Assembly: GCF_028769735.1 (NCBI RefSeq)
Contig: NC_088175.1
Coordinates: forward strand, 2,666,001 to 2,730,000
Source: Zonotrichia leucophrys gambelii
Lineage: Eukaryota > Chordata > Aves > Passeriformes > Passerellidae
Reading direction: 5' to 3'
DNA length: 64,000 nucleotides
Positions 1 to 12,100 of the stretch are shown here, piece by piece. A program made the position numbers and the translations under genes. Numbering within the stretch: position 1 is the first letter of the stretch; the number at the start of each line of letters is the position of its first letter. Under the pieces are notes generated by a model, which made no database searches, had not been told where the DNA came from, and was given only the letters and a program-made list of their open reading frames with translations.

Positions 1-522
1 CTGACAGCTGGGATGCCATAAAAATAGTAAATAAGCAGGGATTGGTCACTCTTCTCCCCTAGATAAGGGAATATAAGAGGTATGAGGGAAACCTAGCAGA
101 TGGTTAGGTCAAAGAAGACAGAAAAAAATATTTCTTATGGTGTGCAGTTCTGTGAAACTACTTCTTGCCACAGGTTGCTGTGCCTGTTTTATAGGGTTCA
201 AAACAAACAAAAAGCAAACCAGCCCTAGGCAGATTAATGGAAGAAAAAAAAATCTAGTGAAGACTTTTGCCAGTATCTCTGACTCAGAAAGCCTGTGTAG
301 GCAAGGTGTTTATCCTGAGGAAGTATCACCACAGACTTTCTGTCCTATATTCTGCCCTGGACATCTGTCTTTGACCATTTTTTGGAATCAGATGGATTTC
401 TAATGTGTAGGAATGCTTCAATAACCCCACTTACAGTGATGAGCAAAGGACTTTAGCACACTGAGATTTTAACAACTCCAAAATGATTCCCATTTCGTGA
501 CTAGAGATAACACAGGAAGATT
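1..522. other. non-coding single-copy stretch
   Basis: AT-rich sequence with stops in all frames at ordinary density. The 88-codon frame at 137-403 has no recognisable domain and no splice context. I see no repeat family here until the CR1 that begins near 523. Confidence 0.6.
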
Positions 523-688
523 ATAGGGTGGTGAGGCACTTGAACGGGCTGCCCAGAGACATGGATGCCCCATCCATCTCTGGAAATGTTCAAGAACAGT
601 TTGGATTGGGCTCTGAACAACCTGGTCTAGCAGGGAGGTGGGACTAGATGGTCTTTGAGGTCCCTTTCAACCAAAATCATTCTATGAT
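523..688 (+). repeat. CR1 LINE 3' end fragment
   Basis: About 165 bp of the conserved CR1 3' region read on the plus strand. The recognisable order is GTGGTGAGGCACTTGAAC, then a GGGCTGCCCAGAGA block, GGAAATGTTCAAG, CAACCTGGTCTAG, GGACTAGATGGTCTTTGAGG, CCCTTTCAACC and a terminal ATTCTATGATT. This is the usual 5'-truncated avian CR1 that keeps only the last part of the element, with no coding capacity left. Substitutions and small gaps against the consensus I remember suggest an old copy. The subfamily cannot be named by eye. Confidence 0.92.
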
Positions 689-3600
689 TATTAGCAATTT
701 ATTTTTGATTTTCCTCTCTCTGGATATTGGTACAGGCCTGGGTTGTGCTCAGTTCTGTGTGGTATGTTCTTGCCATTTCTGCTTAATTTCCAGTCACCTT
801 TTTAGTTGGAAACTATCTCAGTGCTTTCTCCATGCCCTGGTAGGCAGTGTGTCACTAAGCAAAATGCCAGGGAAGCATGGAATTCTGTTCCAGGTCTTCT
901 AAGGAATATAGGTAGGTGAGGCCAAACAATTAAGAAAATGTGATTGACTAATAATTATGACCAAGTTAATACATGCATGGCCTCATGTATTGCATACCTG
1001 TGCCACAGTGTTCTTAGGTGTCAGAAATTCTGCAAGTCCACTCAGACCACTCTGCTACCAACACTTATCCTGCTCTGTCTCACCTCTCTGCAGAAAATGC
1101 TGCCAAAACTGAGTTCATATCATGCAAACCTTTAGCAGCTGCCTGATGTTCCTTTAATCTTTTGCATATGCTGCATTCAGCCTCCTTCCAGTAAAAATCA
1201 CATGTTTTTTAAATGCTGCAGCCTCCTATAGGAGGTCTAAGTTTTGACTTATGACCTGCAAACCAAAGGTAACCAGGAGTGTGCAGTTGTTGTACGAACT
1301 TTGGAGCTGCTCAGACAATGGCATTGTGTTCAAAGGACTGAGATCCTCCACCCTGCTTTTGGTAACTGGCTCTTGCTTACACAAAGACATAGATCTGTCT
1401 TGGCACATGTGGGGAGAATAGTCTGTCTTTCCTGGATTGTTTCCTTCTCCAACTTTTGTCTTGTCTGTTAAGGTCATTAGTTCCTCGGGCAAACTCTCTG
1501 CGCTGTTTGTTCAGAGCTTAGAACAAAGAGATCATAGCCAGGCCCCCAGACACCACCGTGAGGCTGCTGTGAATGATCCCTTTTTCAAACTGCACAGATC
1601 ATACCAGGGAACTCCCATTTGGATGTTTCCAGACTGGTCATATGCACATCATTCTGACGATTGATTTTTTGTGGTTGCTTTGAAAATCAACAGTTTACTA
1701 TGGGTTCAATCCGAACAGAAATAAAGAAGCAGTGTTCTTACCATGTCTCTCATGAGATAATCCTCTTTGGATATTTTCCAAGCTTTCTTCTTCCTGAGGA
1801 TTTTTTTTAGAGTTTTTGTCCTAAAAATCTTTGATCATTGTGCCTACATTAGTCTACTTTTGGAGTATCTTAAATTAAAGCTCATCAAAAGTTGCTAATT
1901 TTTTAAAATTCACAGATGCATTTAAAACTTCTTTTGAATACCTTCCTACTCCTTCACCTCCCAGAGTTCCTATTTTTCATTAACACATTCTTTTAAAAAA
2001 ACCTTTTAATCTTCTTCACCTTCACTGTATGTCAGTCTATGGCTGATTGATTCAGCATGTCCTCAGAGCTAGGACTGGAATCCTTCCTGTTTTCTCCAGC
2101 ACTTCCAACTACCTTCCTGGCACTGTCCTACCCTTGTTCTGACTCTTTGTCATAGGTATTTTGTCCTTTCATTTCTACTTGCAACTTCAGGAAGCACTCC
2201 CTTAATTTTTTTTCAGTGAGAGGGCCACCAGGAGCTTGCTGTGTTCATGTGGCCTCCCAGTTCCTGTCTCATTTAGTGGCTCCTGAGCCTGGTTAATAGA
2301 GTGACTCACCAAAATATTTTGCATCTCACTGTATTGGTTAAAGGAGCCCTTTTGCATCAGCATGAATTTCTGTATAAATATGGATGTGCCATCCTGCTAA
2401 CTTGGGGTTCTATTTACCTGCTCATGTGTCTGTCTATCAAGCACTGCTCTCGATGGAAATTGCATCAATGTCTCTTCGTTACTTTGGAGTGATTTCTAGA
2501 CAGCCACTTATCCAGGAATATTAACATTGATGGCATATCTATTTCCCTATTCCTGCAATTAAAAATTCTATCCATTGAAACAGTTCTTATGGGCCCACGA
2601 CTGAAGCAAAAAATTGAGGAAATTCTGCCTGGGAATGCAGTAATACTTTGTGTAGCAGAGGGCAGTAGGACCAAACACAATCAATGTGGTATTCCAAAAA
2701 GCACACAGGGAGAGGGGAATTGAGATCCACTGATTTCAGCTAGCTATTAACTTCAGTGAGGCAAAGGTTCCCCCTCCCCACTTCTCCCTTGCACAACTCA
2801 CACAATCAGGGACCCTGAGAGCTGGTCCTGACAAAAGGTTCTGTGTAAGCTGTGGTAGACTTAAATACAAGGGGTTTTTTCCTTCTGTTCCTCCTTTCTT
2901 TGATGTGTTACTGCTTTATACATTCTGAAGTTTAGGAACTATCAGGATTTCTGGACCTGATGCTTTTACTTTATCAATCAGGAGTATTATGGGGTGCTGT
3001 AAGACAGGCTGATTTCAGCAGACCTGTTATTTGACAAGGGCTATTTACTCTCTCTGGTTTGGGGCATAAAATACAGATAGCTGAATAAAGCATCAAGGCC
3101 CACTGTTCAGTCACAGGACTTAATCTGGCCTGTTTCACATGAAAGCTCATCCAAATATCATTCTTGAACTATTTTGGAAAATTATGGGATGCACCTCCTG
3201 GAAAATTACACAGGGACCTAGTTTGCATGGGGCACACAGTACAGTATTTTTCCTTTCTCATGACTCCCAGAATAGGCAGGCACTAAATCAAGCTCTGCAC
3301 AGCAGGGCTCACTGCTGCAGCTGGTATCAGTGTGACTGTCACTGTGCTCTCACCACAGCAATCCTTTCATATGATACATGAGATGTTCCTGGCCAGGATT
3401 CAAAGGGCAAAGGGGAGAAGGATAACAGTATAGGCCCTGGATTTTGTGCATTTTGTTTGTTGGAACATCCTTTTAACCATTCAACAGTGTACACTGCTGG
3501 GTTAGGCAAAAGTCATTAACGTTGTCCTTGGTAAGAGGATCAAATAATAGTGCCATATGCTCCCATGCAGTGACATGCAATCACTGTCTAGAGGAATTTC

Positions 3601-4129
3601 AAAACTGAAAAACAGATTAGACTAATTTATGCTTATTTTGCTTTACTCTGAGAGTATACACCATCACTTCACCAGTGTCACTGAAGTATCTTCTGTGCAA
3701 AGCAGAGACGTAGAAGAACCAGCAAATCAGTTCTTTTTTCCTCAAATAACTATTTTTCTGTAGCCTGAATTTGTTTTAAAGCAAAGTCTACTTGTCCCCT
3801 TATTCATGGAGTCAGGGCTCTATGCCATCACTCCTTGCTCTGGAGAGCTGCTTATCATTACTTCATCTCTGTGAGCTGAGATGTTCCCTAAAGACCACTG
3901 CCAGGCTGGGTCCAGAGGTGCAGAGCTCCCTGAATAGGTATGAAGAGTTTTCAGCTCTGTGAAGTCATAAAAAATAAAAGGGGGAAAAAATTAAACAATG
4001 AGCAAATTGGTGACATTGAACGTGGTGTGTTCTTTGCAAGACACTCAGATCTGTGCTGGCTCCCACCTTAATCCACCCCTGCTGACATGCATCAAGACTA
4101 AATCAGCACAGAGCCTGGCCCCTGTACTG
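689..4129. other. non-coding single-copy stretch
   Basis: No gene or repeat family recognised over 3.4 kb. The open frames in it are at most 88 codons (1226-1492, minus) and overlap each other on opposite strands, as chance frames do. Poly-T and AT-rich patches near 1800-2010 are the only low-complexity sequence of note. Confidence 0.55.
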
Positions 4130-4292
4130 TGTAAACATTAACTAATTAATCCTCCTTACAGCCTTCAGAGGCTGCAAAGGGGTTATTATTATACTTCTCT
4201 TCATAGACTGTGTAACTGCAGCAGCGTGGATAAAAGATTAAAGGACACAGACATAATGATTGCTGAACTTGGGTGCAGAAGAACTCTTGGAC
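4130..4292 (-). repeat. MIR-like (CORE-SINE) relic
   Basis: The order of blocks fits the reverse complement of an ancient MIR/CORE-SINE tail. There is a TTAACTAATTAATCCTCC block, then GGGGTTATTATTATACTTC (the remembered family has a run like TATTATTATCCCCATTTTAC here), then a decayed adenine-rich AAGATTAAAGGACACAGAC block and GGTGCAGAAGAACTC. The copy is heavily diverged, as expected for a family whose activity predates birds. It has no coding potential. It could instead be a related amniote SINE. Confidence 0.55.
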
Positions 4293-7200
4293 CTCTCTTG
4301 AGCACTTTTTGCATAATTTTTTAGCAGTCCCAATTGAATAATAAACAGGTGGGGCTGTATAATCTATTTCAAAACAAGCTTCAGGGCCTTATCCTTATCT
4401 GTGTTACGCCTCCAAATCCACAGAAATTCTCTTTGCTCCTTGGAGGGGTTTACAGCAATGCTGAAAATCAGAATCTTTCCTATCATATTAATGTAAAATG
4501 TGAGGAAAAAATACCCAACAACAAACAAAGGGCAATGCTGAATATAAGTTTGTTACAAGCAAACTGGTAATGTTTGTTTTTTTCTGCATTAATGCTGTCC
4601 AGCAATCCCCTGTGTATTCTCAGGGAAATGACTTCGTTATATCAGTGAAGTATATTGGAAATGAAATCAGTGGCAACACCAAATGTGCCCAGACATGACA
4701 AGACTTTTAAATAACAACAGAAGAATTCTATCTCCTTTCCTGTTTGTTCCATGTTAACTTAAGGAGATTGGTGCTGACTTTCTGGAATGGGTGCAGCAAG
4801 CTGTAAATGATGTATGAAAATTAAATGAAAAGTCTCTGCCCAGGACACTGTGCACAGCAATCACTGCTGAGGCAAGTTAATAGCTCTTTGCTCCTGTACA
4901 CTCTGACATGAGACAGAGCCAGAGAAGCTAGCAAAGCAGAAATTGGAACAACTACCCCAAAATATCCTGAACAGGACGTCTGCTGATTCTTCACTCAACC
5001 TCATTTTGGGTGGCAGTGTCCTTCAACAGGGTTGAAAGGAAAGAGACCCAAAATTTTATAACCCTTCCTGTCCAAGCCAGGTGGTTTGCTCACAGGTAAG
5101 GAACAAGTCAGACCATGATGCCAACTTCTCAGGTCCTGTTTCTTCCTGCCTCTCTTTCACAACTTTGTTTACTGTCCTCCTGTGTTGCAACATCGGCACC
5201 TGGGGCTGTGCAGTTGAAAGAGACAAATGGGCATCAAAAGGGCAGAGTGAAGCTGCTCCTTGAGTGTGGGGGCTGTTGGCACCTGGTGGTTGTGTCAGCA
5301 GGGCTGGGCACGGTGACAGAGGGCAGCTCTGTGACCCAGTTACTGGAAGGCTTCCTGGCAGTCCCACTGCAGTGCAGCACCACAAACTGTGATTATTAAT
5401 ACCATTAAAAATTCAGGCAAGCCTAGGTTCTGCAAAGGCTCTGCCTTGTGAACAGCCTCTGTGGAGGTGAAGAGGGCACTGCAGCAAGAGCAACAAGCTG
5501 ATATCTGAGTACTGATGCACTGGTTAGAAATGGCTCTTCAGAGCTTTGGGCTTGACCTACTCTATGTCCTCAGATGAGGGACTGACCATATGTTTCAGCA
5601 AACATCCCTCATCTGGCATAACATGGCATCCCCTGTTGGACATTTGCTTTGTAGCTCTCTGCACCACTCCTTTTTTGCATAAGTAACTGGTGCAAGTGCA
5701 AGCGAAATCCAACAGAAATTAAAAAATAATACAAATTAAGCAAGACGCCATTTGTGTGGTACTTCTCCACAGCTCAGAAGCAGAGGGAGATGGGATTTAA
5801 TTTAGGCCAGTCCTCTGCTGCATTTCAGATAAAGGATTTTTAATCTAGTTGTAGGTTGATAAAAATACCCCTCTCTGATCCTGCAGGCAACTTTTTCTGC
5901 CAATTTTCTTTGCACAGAGGAAGAGAGGGGAAGAAATAATTGAAAGAACACTGCCGCATAGAAAATGACACTGACGGAGTAATGCACTTTGGAACTGCGT
6001 GCTCTGCCAAATCCTTGTTTTCTACTCTTTTTTCCTTCCTTTTTTCCTCAGAAATTTAAAGCTATTGGTATTCATCAGCATGATTAGGTGCTGGTTTTTT
6101 TTCCCTGAGCACTAGCCAGGTAGCAGTCTTTTAAATACAAAATGATTTGATTCCTCTATTCTGGAGTGTTATTTCAACTTTCAGAGTACAAGTTGTTCCC
6201 TTCCACCTCAAGCTGAAAATTTTCAGGGTTAATTTATTCATCTAATTGCTGGATGCACATGTGGTATTGCAGTCCACAGTGATTTTATGGACTTAGGGCT
6301 ATGGTAATGACTTAATAAACATGCATGTGTACATGATTTGAAGGCAATGTATTCTCTTGAATGTAACATTTCTGAAAACACGGCATGAAAAATAAAAGGG
6401 TAGCCAGAGGCATATCTCAATGGAGGCGTGAAATGCTGAGCTTTTAGTATTTTTCCCAAATTAAAGACTGTTTAGAAAAGGTACTACCTGTCCAGCTTTC
6501 TGACAATTCATGGACATTTGAATGATCAAAAAAACCTCACAATTCAACACTTCTTTTTTTTTTTTTTTGGCCTCATTTGCCTCAATGCTTTTTTAAACCC
6601 TGGTCTAGGGTCTTGGAATTAGTGTGCAAGTATCCACAGAAAAGCAAAGCTCAGATGAGTGGGGAAAAGGAACAGGACAAGTTTGATGGACAGCTTTCAG
6701 GAACGGCATGTTAGAAAATCTCTGTTGTGGTCTATGAAAGGGTGAGGGAGGCCAGGAGGGAGGGACAAATTTCAGGAGCTGTTGATTGAGGGGCTGGTTA
6801 ATTACGCCACGCCAGCTTAAACAAAACCCAACACAAATGCACCTCTGTTAAAGTGTATGAATTTACTCTGCTGGACTGTTGAAAGGAGGAAAGGTTGGGC
6901 TCTGTAAACGTTGGCCAATTTATTATGCTTGAAATTTAAAACTATTTTTGATTCTCCCATTGTCAATTATTAAACCTGATGGTCTGGATGCAAATTCCCA
7001 CTTGGGAGTGAACCCAGCACATGCCTGGCGTGCTCAGCCTCTGCAGGGCTCCTTCTGTTCTCCTCCCCTACTCACTGCCCAAACCAAGGCACCAGCCAGG
7101 ATGGGGCTTTGAGTGACCCCATATGGCAGCTCCTTTGCTCTTCTCCAGTCTAACAGAGCCATGATATGTGCTGGCAGTGCTGCATGAAGTGCCAAGAGGC

Positions 7201-9008
7201 TTTTTTTTTTTTTCTGATGAGGCCAATTTCCACTGGCAAGCATGCATCTTCTCGAGTGGTCCCTTAATAAATGTCTGGTGAAAATGTTGGTTCTCTGATA
7301 ATTGGGGGAAAAGAGCTGCTTGCAATGAGAGTTGTTTGTGTACTCAGTTATATTGGGTGGGAGGACTCTAGTTCTTTACACTTTGCTTTCCCAAATATAT
7401 ACCCTTTTGCTTCATATATCTAGTAGAATGGTTTATAATGACATCCAGATCATTAAAACTTGAGACCAGGTGCCAAGTGGTTGGCCAATAGCAGATATAA
7501 AAATCTTTGAGTCTTGGAAAAGTCTGGGTAAGTGTTTTAGCCATTGCCTAGGCCTGATACCTGCAATACTTCAGGATATTTTTTTCCTGGAACTGGACAG
7601 GTCACAAAGTTTCCAAATGTTTTAGCTCAGTTTTGAAAAGCATTTGGCTCACTTTTTAGTATAGCTCTGGTCTGGATGCCAAAGGCTCACCTGCATTCTG
7701 AGATCTCTGCTTCCTTTGAGCTGTGACCAGAAAAAGTCTCACTGGCAGCACTTAGCTGTCACTTGAGATGGAAAAGCCCTCCTTGAACAGCCACAGTGAA
7801 TAAAGCTCCTGCCTCAATGGCTACTTTTGCCCTTGACCAGATGAGTCTTCTGGGGATTCCTGTACGCATTTCAGCATGCTGTGGATTTGGATGCCATCTC
7901 GGCCTGCTCTGGCTCAGGAGGCTCTTCTGGGACGTGACTACTAGTTTGGGGTCTGAACATGGATGTAAGGAAGGCCCAGAACCTTCAGAGAAACTTGTGG
8001 TTGATGGGAAGCAGCATCCTGCATCCTACTGTCCTTGACTTTGTAATATGTATTTGCCCATCCAACCCTGCCCTTGAAAATTGTCTTTCTGCTGGAACTG
8101 ATTTTCAGGTTTTGTGGAGGTAAATGGTGATGAATTGTTCTGCTTGAGCCATGGCATTTCTCCTCCAAAAAAGTCACACTTTTTGGAGAAAGATCTGGTG
8201 AAGGATATGATTTTGTGTCTTGCCTGCTGTGACTCTGAAGCACAGTTGAGGTTTTCTCTTGCTGCTTCCCTGCTCCCAAGAAGCCAAGTTTAACTCATCT
8301 TTCTATTAAAGGAAGGAGCTAATGTTGAAAAATGAGCCAGAGAAGTGCAAGTCGTTTGAAGCCTGTGGTGGTTACAGCTGTTGGCTGCCTTGGTGAGAGC
8401 CACATCTCCCTGCCCTGCGCTTAAAGCAAAAGCAACAAGAGAGTTACTATGGATTTCATTTGGGCTTATTCAGTCTGGAAGAAGATGTGATGAGTTGGTC
8501 TCCCACTTTCACATTTGCTGTCCTGGATATTTAAAAGCAGAAGAACTTTCTGTGCATCTGTCCATCCCTACAGCTGCTGTAGGTCCTTGCTCATGGTGCT
8601 CATGTCTACTCAAGCATAACAGCTAATAACACACAAAAAGGCCACAAGTTCCCTCTGCCCTTGGTGCCTCCATTCTGACTGCAGTTCTTGCGCTCCCTAC
8701 ACCCATTATTTTTCATTTTTCCACTGCTAGTTTTATTAGTGATGTGCCATTTGTCACAACTGCTTTATTGGAGCAGGGGAGAGATTGGGCTGGGGGTTGA
8801 GCATGCACAGCTTCACAAATTACTGCCACAGTACCAGATCCCATCAGCAGAGAGCTGAAGGTGACTGCAAGCACATCCTGGAGAGTGTCATTCATTACTC
8901 CCACGTACAAGCAAGACAAAGCTATTCCTCTTTGCCCTCTTGGGAGGAGCTATTTAAAGGAGAAAAAGGCAGGTCTCTCTTCAAAGAGCATACAAGCTAA
9001 CCAAACTA
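4293..9008. other. non-coding single-copy stretch
   Basis: No exon or repeat family recognised. It contains homopolymer tracts at 6554-6568 (T15) and 7201-7213 (T13). The 5056-5399 part has overlapping frames on both strands (109 codons minus, 94 plus), which is what a locally stop-poor, GC-richer segment gives by chance. An AAAAATAATACAAATTAA patch lies near 5720. Confidence 0.55.
6554..6568. repeat. poly-T homopolymer, 15 bp
   Basis: Fifteen consecutive T on the plus strand. No retroposed gene or SINE body is recognisable on the side where the minus-strand A tract would be a tail. Confidence 0.9.
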
Positions 9009-9163
9009 GGCAAGGGTGGGAGAAAATAAATATTATCCTGACTACTGAGATCAAAAGCAAGGCTTGGAGGTGCTAAATGATTTGCCTGAGTTGGTATAAG
9101 CAGTCTGTAAAAGAGCAGAGGTGGGAAGTGAAGCCAGAACTCTTGCCCAGCAAACAGTGTCCT
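9009..9163 (-). repeat. MIR-like (CORE-SINE) relic
   Basis: Reads as the reverse complement of a MIR-type SINE: AATAAATATTATCCTGACTA, then GGTGCTAAATGATTTGCCTG (the remembered family has a TAAGTGACTTGCCCAAGGTC-like block), GCAGTCTGTAAAAGAGCAG, and GTGGGAAGTGAAGCCAGAAC, where the family has a block like GGATTCGAACCCAG. The order and spacing of four blocks are kept although each is mutated, so I think this is a true relic rather than coincidence. There is no coding potential. Confidence 0.6.
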
Positions 9164-12100
9164 CTGAAATACAATGTGGTCAAGAAAATGGCAGTTTCAT
9201 CAAAATCCAGCAGTTGCCTGTGACACCTTAAAACGAGTGACATAATTAAAACAAAGAAATGCTTCTTGTTTATTTTTCTGATAGTATTTTTCTCAGAAAA
9301 AAACTGTTTGCTTTATTCCCCCACTATTTTCATTTTTATTTGTTGTTATTACTGTATTTAATAACTAATCATTAATTATTTTTCATAGCAACATACATCA
9401 AAATTCCTGAGTCTAAAGGTTCCAGAATTCCTGCTCTCAGAAATATTTACAAGTTAATTCCTTCCTCTGGCTTTGAACTAAAAGGTGTTGGAATATGTTG
9501 GCGTTTGTCAAAAGACAAGTCTCATTCTGGTGAAGGATGAAGAGCAATGTGTTTTGTACTATTTTTTAAAGATTGCCCCTTGATCATCATATTTCACCAG
9601 GTTAAAAATAGGAATGATGTTCATTGCATTGGGAAATATGCTTGCAATACACTTGTGTTGCTTTCAGAAAGACTGAGCTCTTAATTACCTATAAAAAACT
9701 TCTGCCTCATACCCTCAGACACTATGAATATAACCCCTAATTAACCATTTAATTCCTCTAAATTAAAGAAATATCATTTAGAATATTAGCATGAAGACAT
9801 TTGGGTCATTAACACCAGCTTTATCTTCTGCATCAAAAATGAGAAAAATATTTTATTCTTTCCTTGAGCTGGGGTGTCAGGTTTTATTTTCCTGGATGAG
9901 CAAAGGAGAGCTTGGTTCTTAACTCTTAATTCTGTATTTCTGATCAAAAAAGAAAACACCCTGCATTCATTTTTCCTCTTGTTGTCACAGGCTGCCTGGC
10001 TGTTCAGTTCAGGAGAAGGAAGTTAAGTTATTGCCCCCTTGACAGACATCTCTGTCAACTCTTCAGGATGTCAATGCTGGTTTGTTTGGTGGGAAAACAC
10101 CAAAAGTCAACACCAGGAGGGACTGGAAATAGCACTCAGATGGTCAGGGGGCACACAGTGGGTCGGGTGGAGGCCCATGAGAGAGCTGAGCACAGTAAGG
10201 AACCATTTAATGGAACCATTTAGTGACTGAGTAACCCCTGCTCCTCTTGGGCTACCAGGATCCCCCTGGAGCCCTTGCCCACCAGCCAGTAGTGAACACA
10301 TCTGTTCTTGGTAGAGATTTTTCTGTTGACTTCTCCCAGGCCCATGTGTGAAACCCCTGCTTTGAGGTTGAGGGTAATTACTGCTGCACAGCACAGACAT
10401 GTGGGGCTGATTAGTTCCAGGCCAGATAGGGAGAGAGTGAATGGAAACAGGACAGATGCTTTGCTCCTGGCAAGAGCGTGTTTAGGTTTAGACTCATTCC
10501 AGAGGAAGATTTGGGTTCCCAAAGAAGAACAGAGGTAAAGTTAGGTCTTGCAGACAAAACTGTAACATGAATCTGCTGCTGCCTAACCCCCAGAGTGTCT
10601 GGGTTCAAAATCTGTTTAAGCATCTGTAGCAGCACTTCTGTGTGCCCAGGGCTGCCCTGCCTTATTGTCATCTGGGGACTTCACTTGAAAGTGCTTTGAG
10701 CACCACTCAAAAATGCTCCTGAGGTGTGCAGGTGCCTGTTTCAGCTGCCTGAAGAGAGGCAAAGGCCATGTTGGTCATATCCAAGGAGAAGTGGCATCCA
10801 CAAAGGTTTTTTGAGGACTGTGGCTCTGAGCTGAGGTAACCAAGTTCTGCCTCTCTCCTGCTTTTGTGCCTGAGGCTGATCTGGGTCTCATCTTCAGCCC
10901 AGGAGTGAGGAGCAACTGTCTGTGATGGTGGCAGGTGATTGAAGAGGGACCAAGGACCACAGTTACCAAAGATATTCCTGTCACAAAGAATTGGAAAATT
11001 TTTAGTGATAAGAGGGAAGCACACTAGATTCCTTGGTGATGCTAAGTGCTAGGCTGCAGCTCTACCTGTGCATTAATGAAACATTAGTGAAGTTAAACTG
11101 AACTGAGTCTCACTGCAGAAGAGCTGGTTAACTTTTATTTTTTGTTTGTTTTGGTTTGGTTTTTTTTTTTGCCTGCTTTTTTTGTTATTACTCTCTCTTT
11201 CCTTCTTTTTGGTTCACAGAGCCGTGCTTTTATGCTTTTCCATTACACAACTTTATGCCACTACTGTGGATGAATTAATCTTCTGAGAATGGCTGTGGCT
11301 GTCCTTTACTGATGGGGGAGGAGGGCAGCAGGAATGACTTCAGTGCTTCTTTAATTACTGATCTCATTAATTACCCTCCAAACCAAGTGGGTTTTTGCTC
11401 AGGGCTGTTTCCACAAGCCAGAATGTCCTTCTGGAACTGGTTTACACCTGAAAGGGTAATTGCTTCCTGACTCTATGCTTAAATATTTCCTAAACCCAAC
11501 AGCATCTCATACAGCTTCATCACACACCTCCTCCCTCTACAGCACTGGGCTTACCCCAGTTAGGAAAGTTCCTTATTTAGGCCCATCTTAAGACACCTGC
11601 CTGATAATAATCCAGACACAGCCTGTAGCAGTTTGAATTGTTTTTCCTCTGCATGCCTGATATGGTCAGGACCAGAATTTCCACCCTGTGGTTTATATCT
11701 TGAGATAAATGGGATTAGCAAAAACCACGTGGGCAGACTCAAAATGGACAATGTTGTGCCTGAGCAGCAAACTCTCAGCAAACTCTCCCCCTGCAGCTCC
11801 TTCTGCTGAAATTGCAGAGTGCTGTGCCTTGGCCCACAGGATACACTGGGACAGTGCCAGAAAAGCAGTCAAAAAAGCAAAAAAACCCAACCCAACCTAC
11901 CAGAAATCCGCTTTCCTCTGGAGGTCCCTGAGCAAATGTGGTTCTGGCAAGGAAGGAGGATAAAAATGATCCTCTTTGTGGGTGCACTGCACCAGCTCGG
12001 CGCTGCAGTGTTGCTGCTCTACAGGCACTTTATGAGTGATGTGACAGCTTCCCTGACTGAAGTAATTCCAAGTACTGTAACATGAAGTGTCAAGGCAGAC

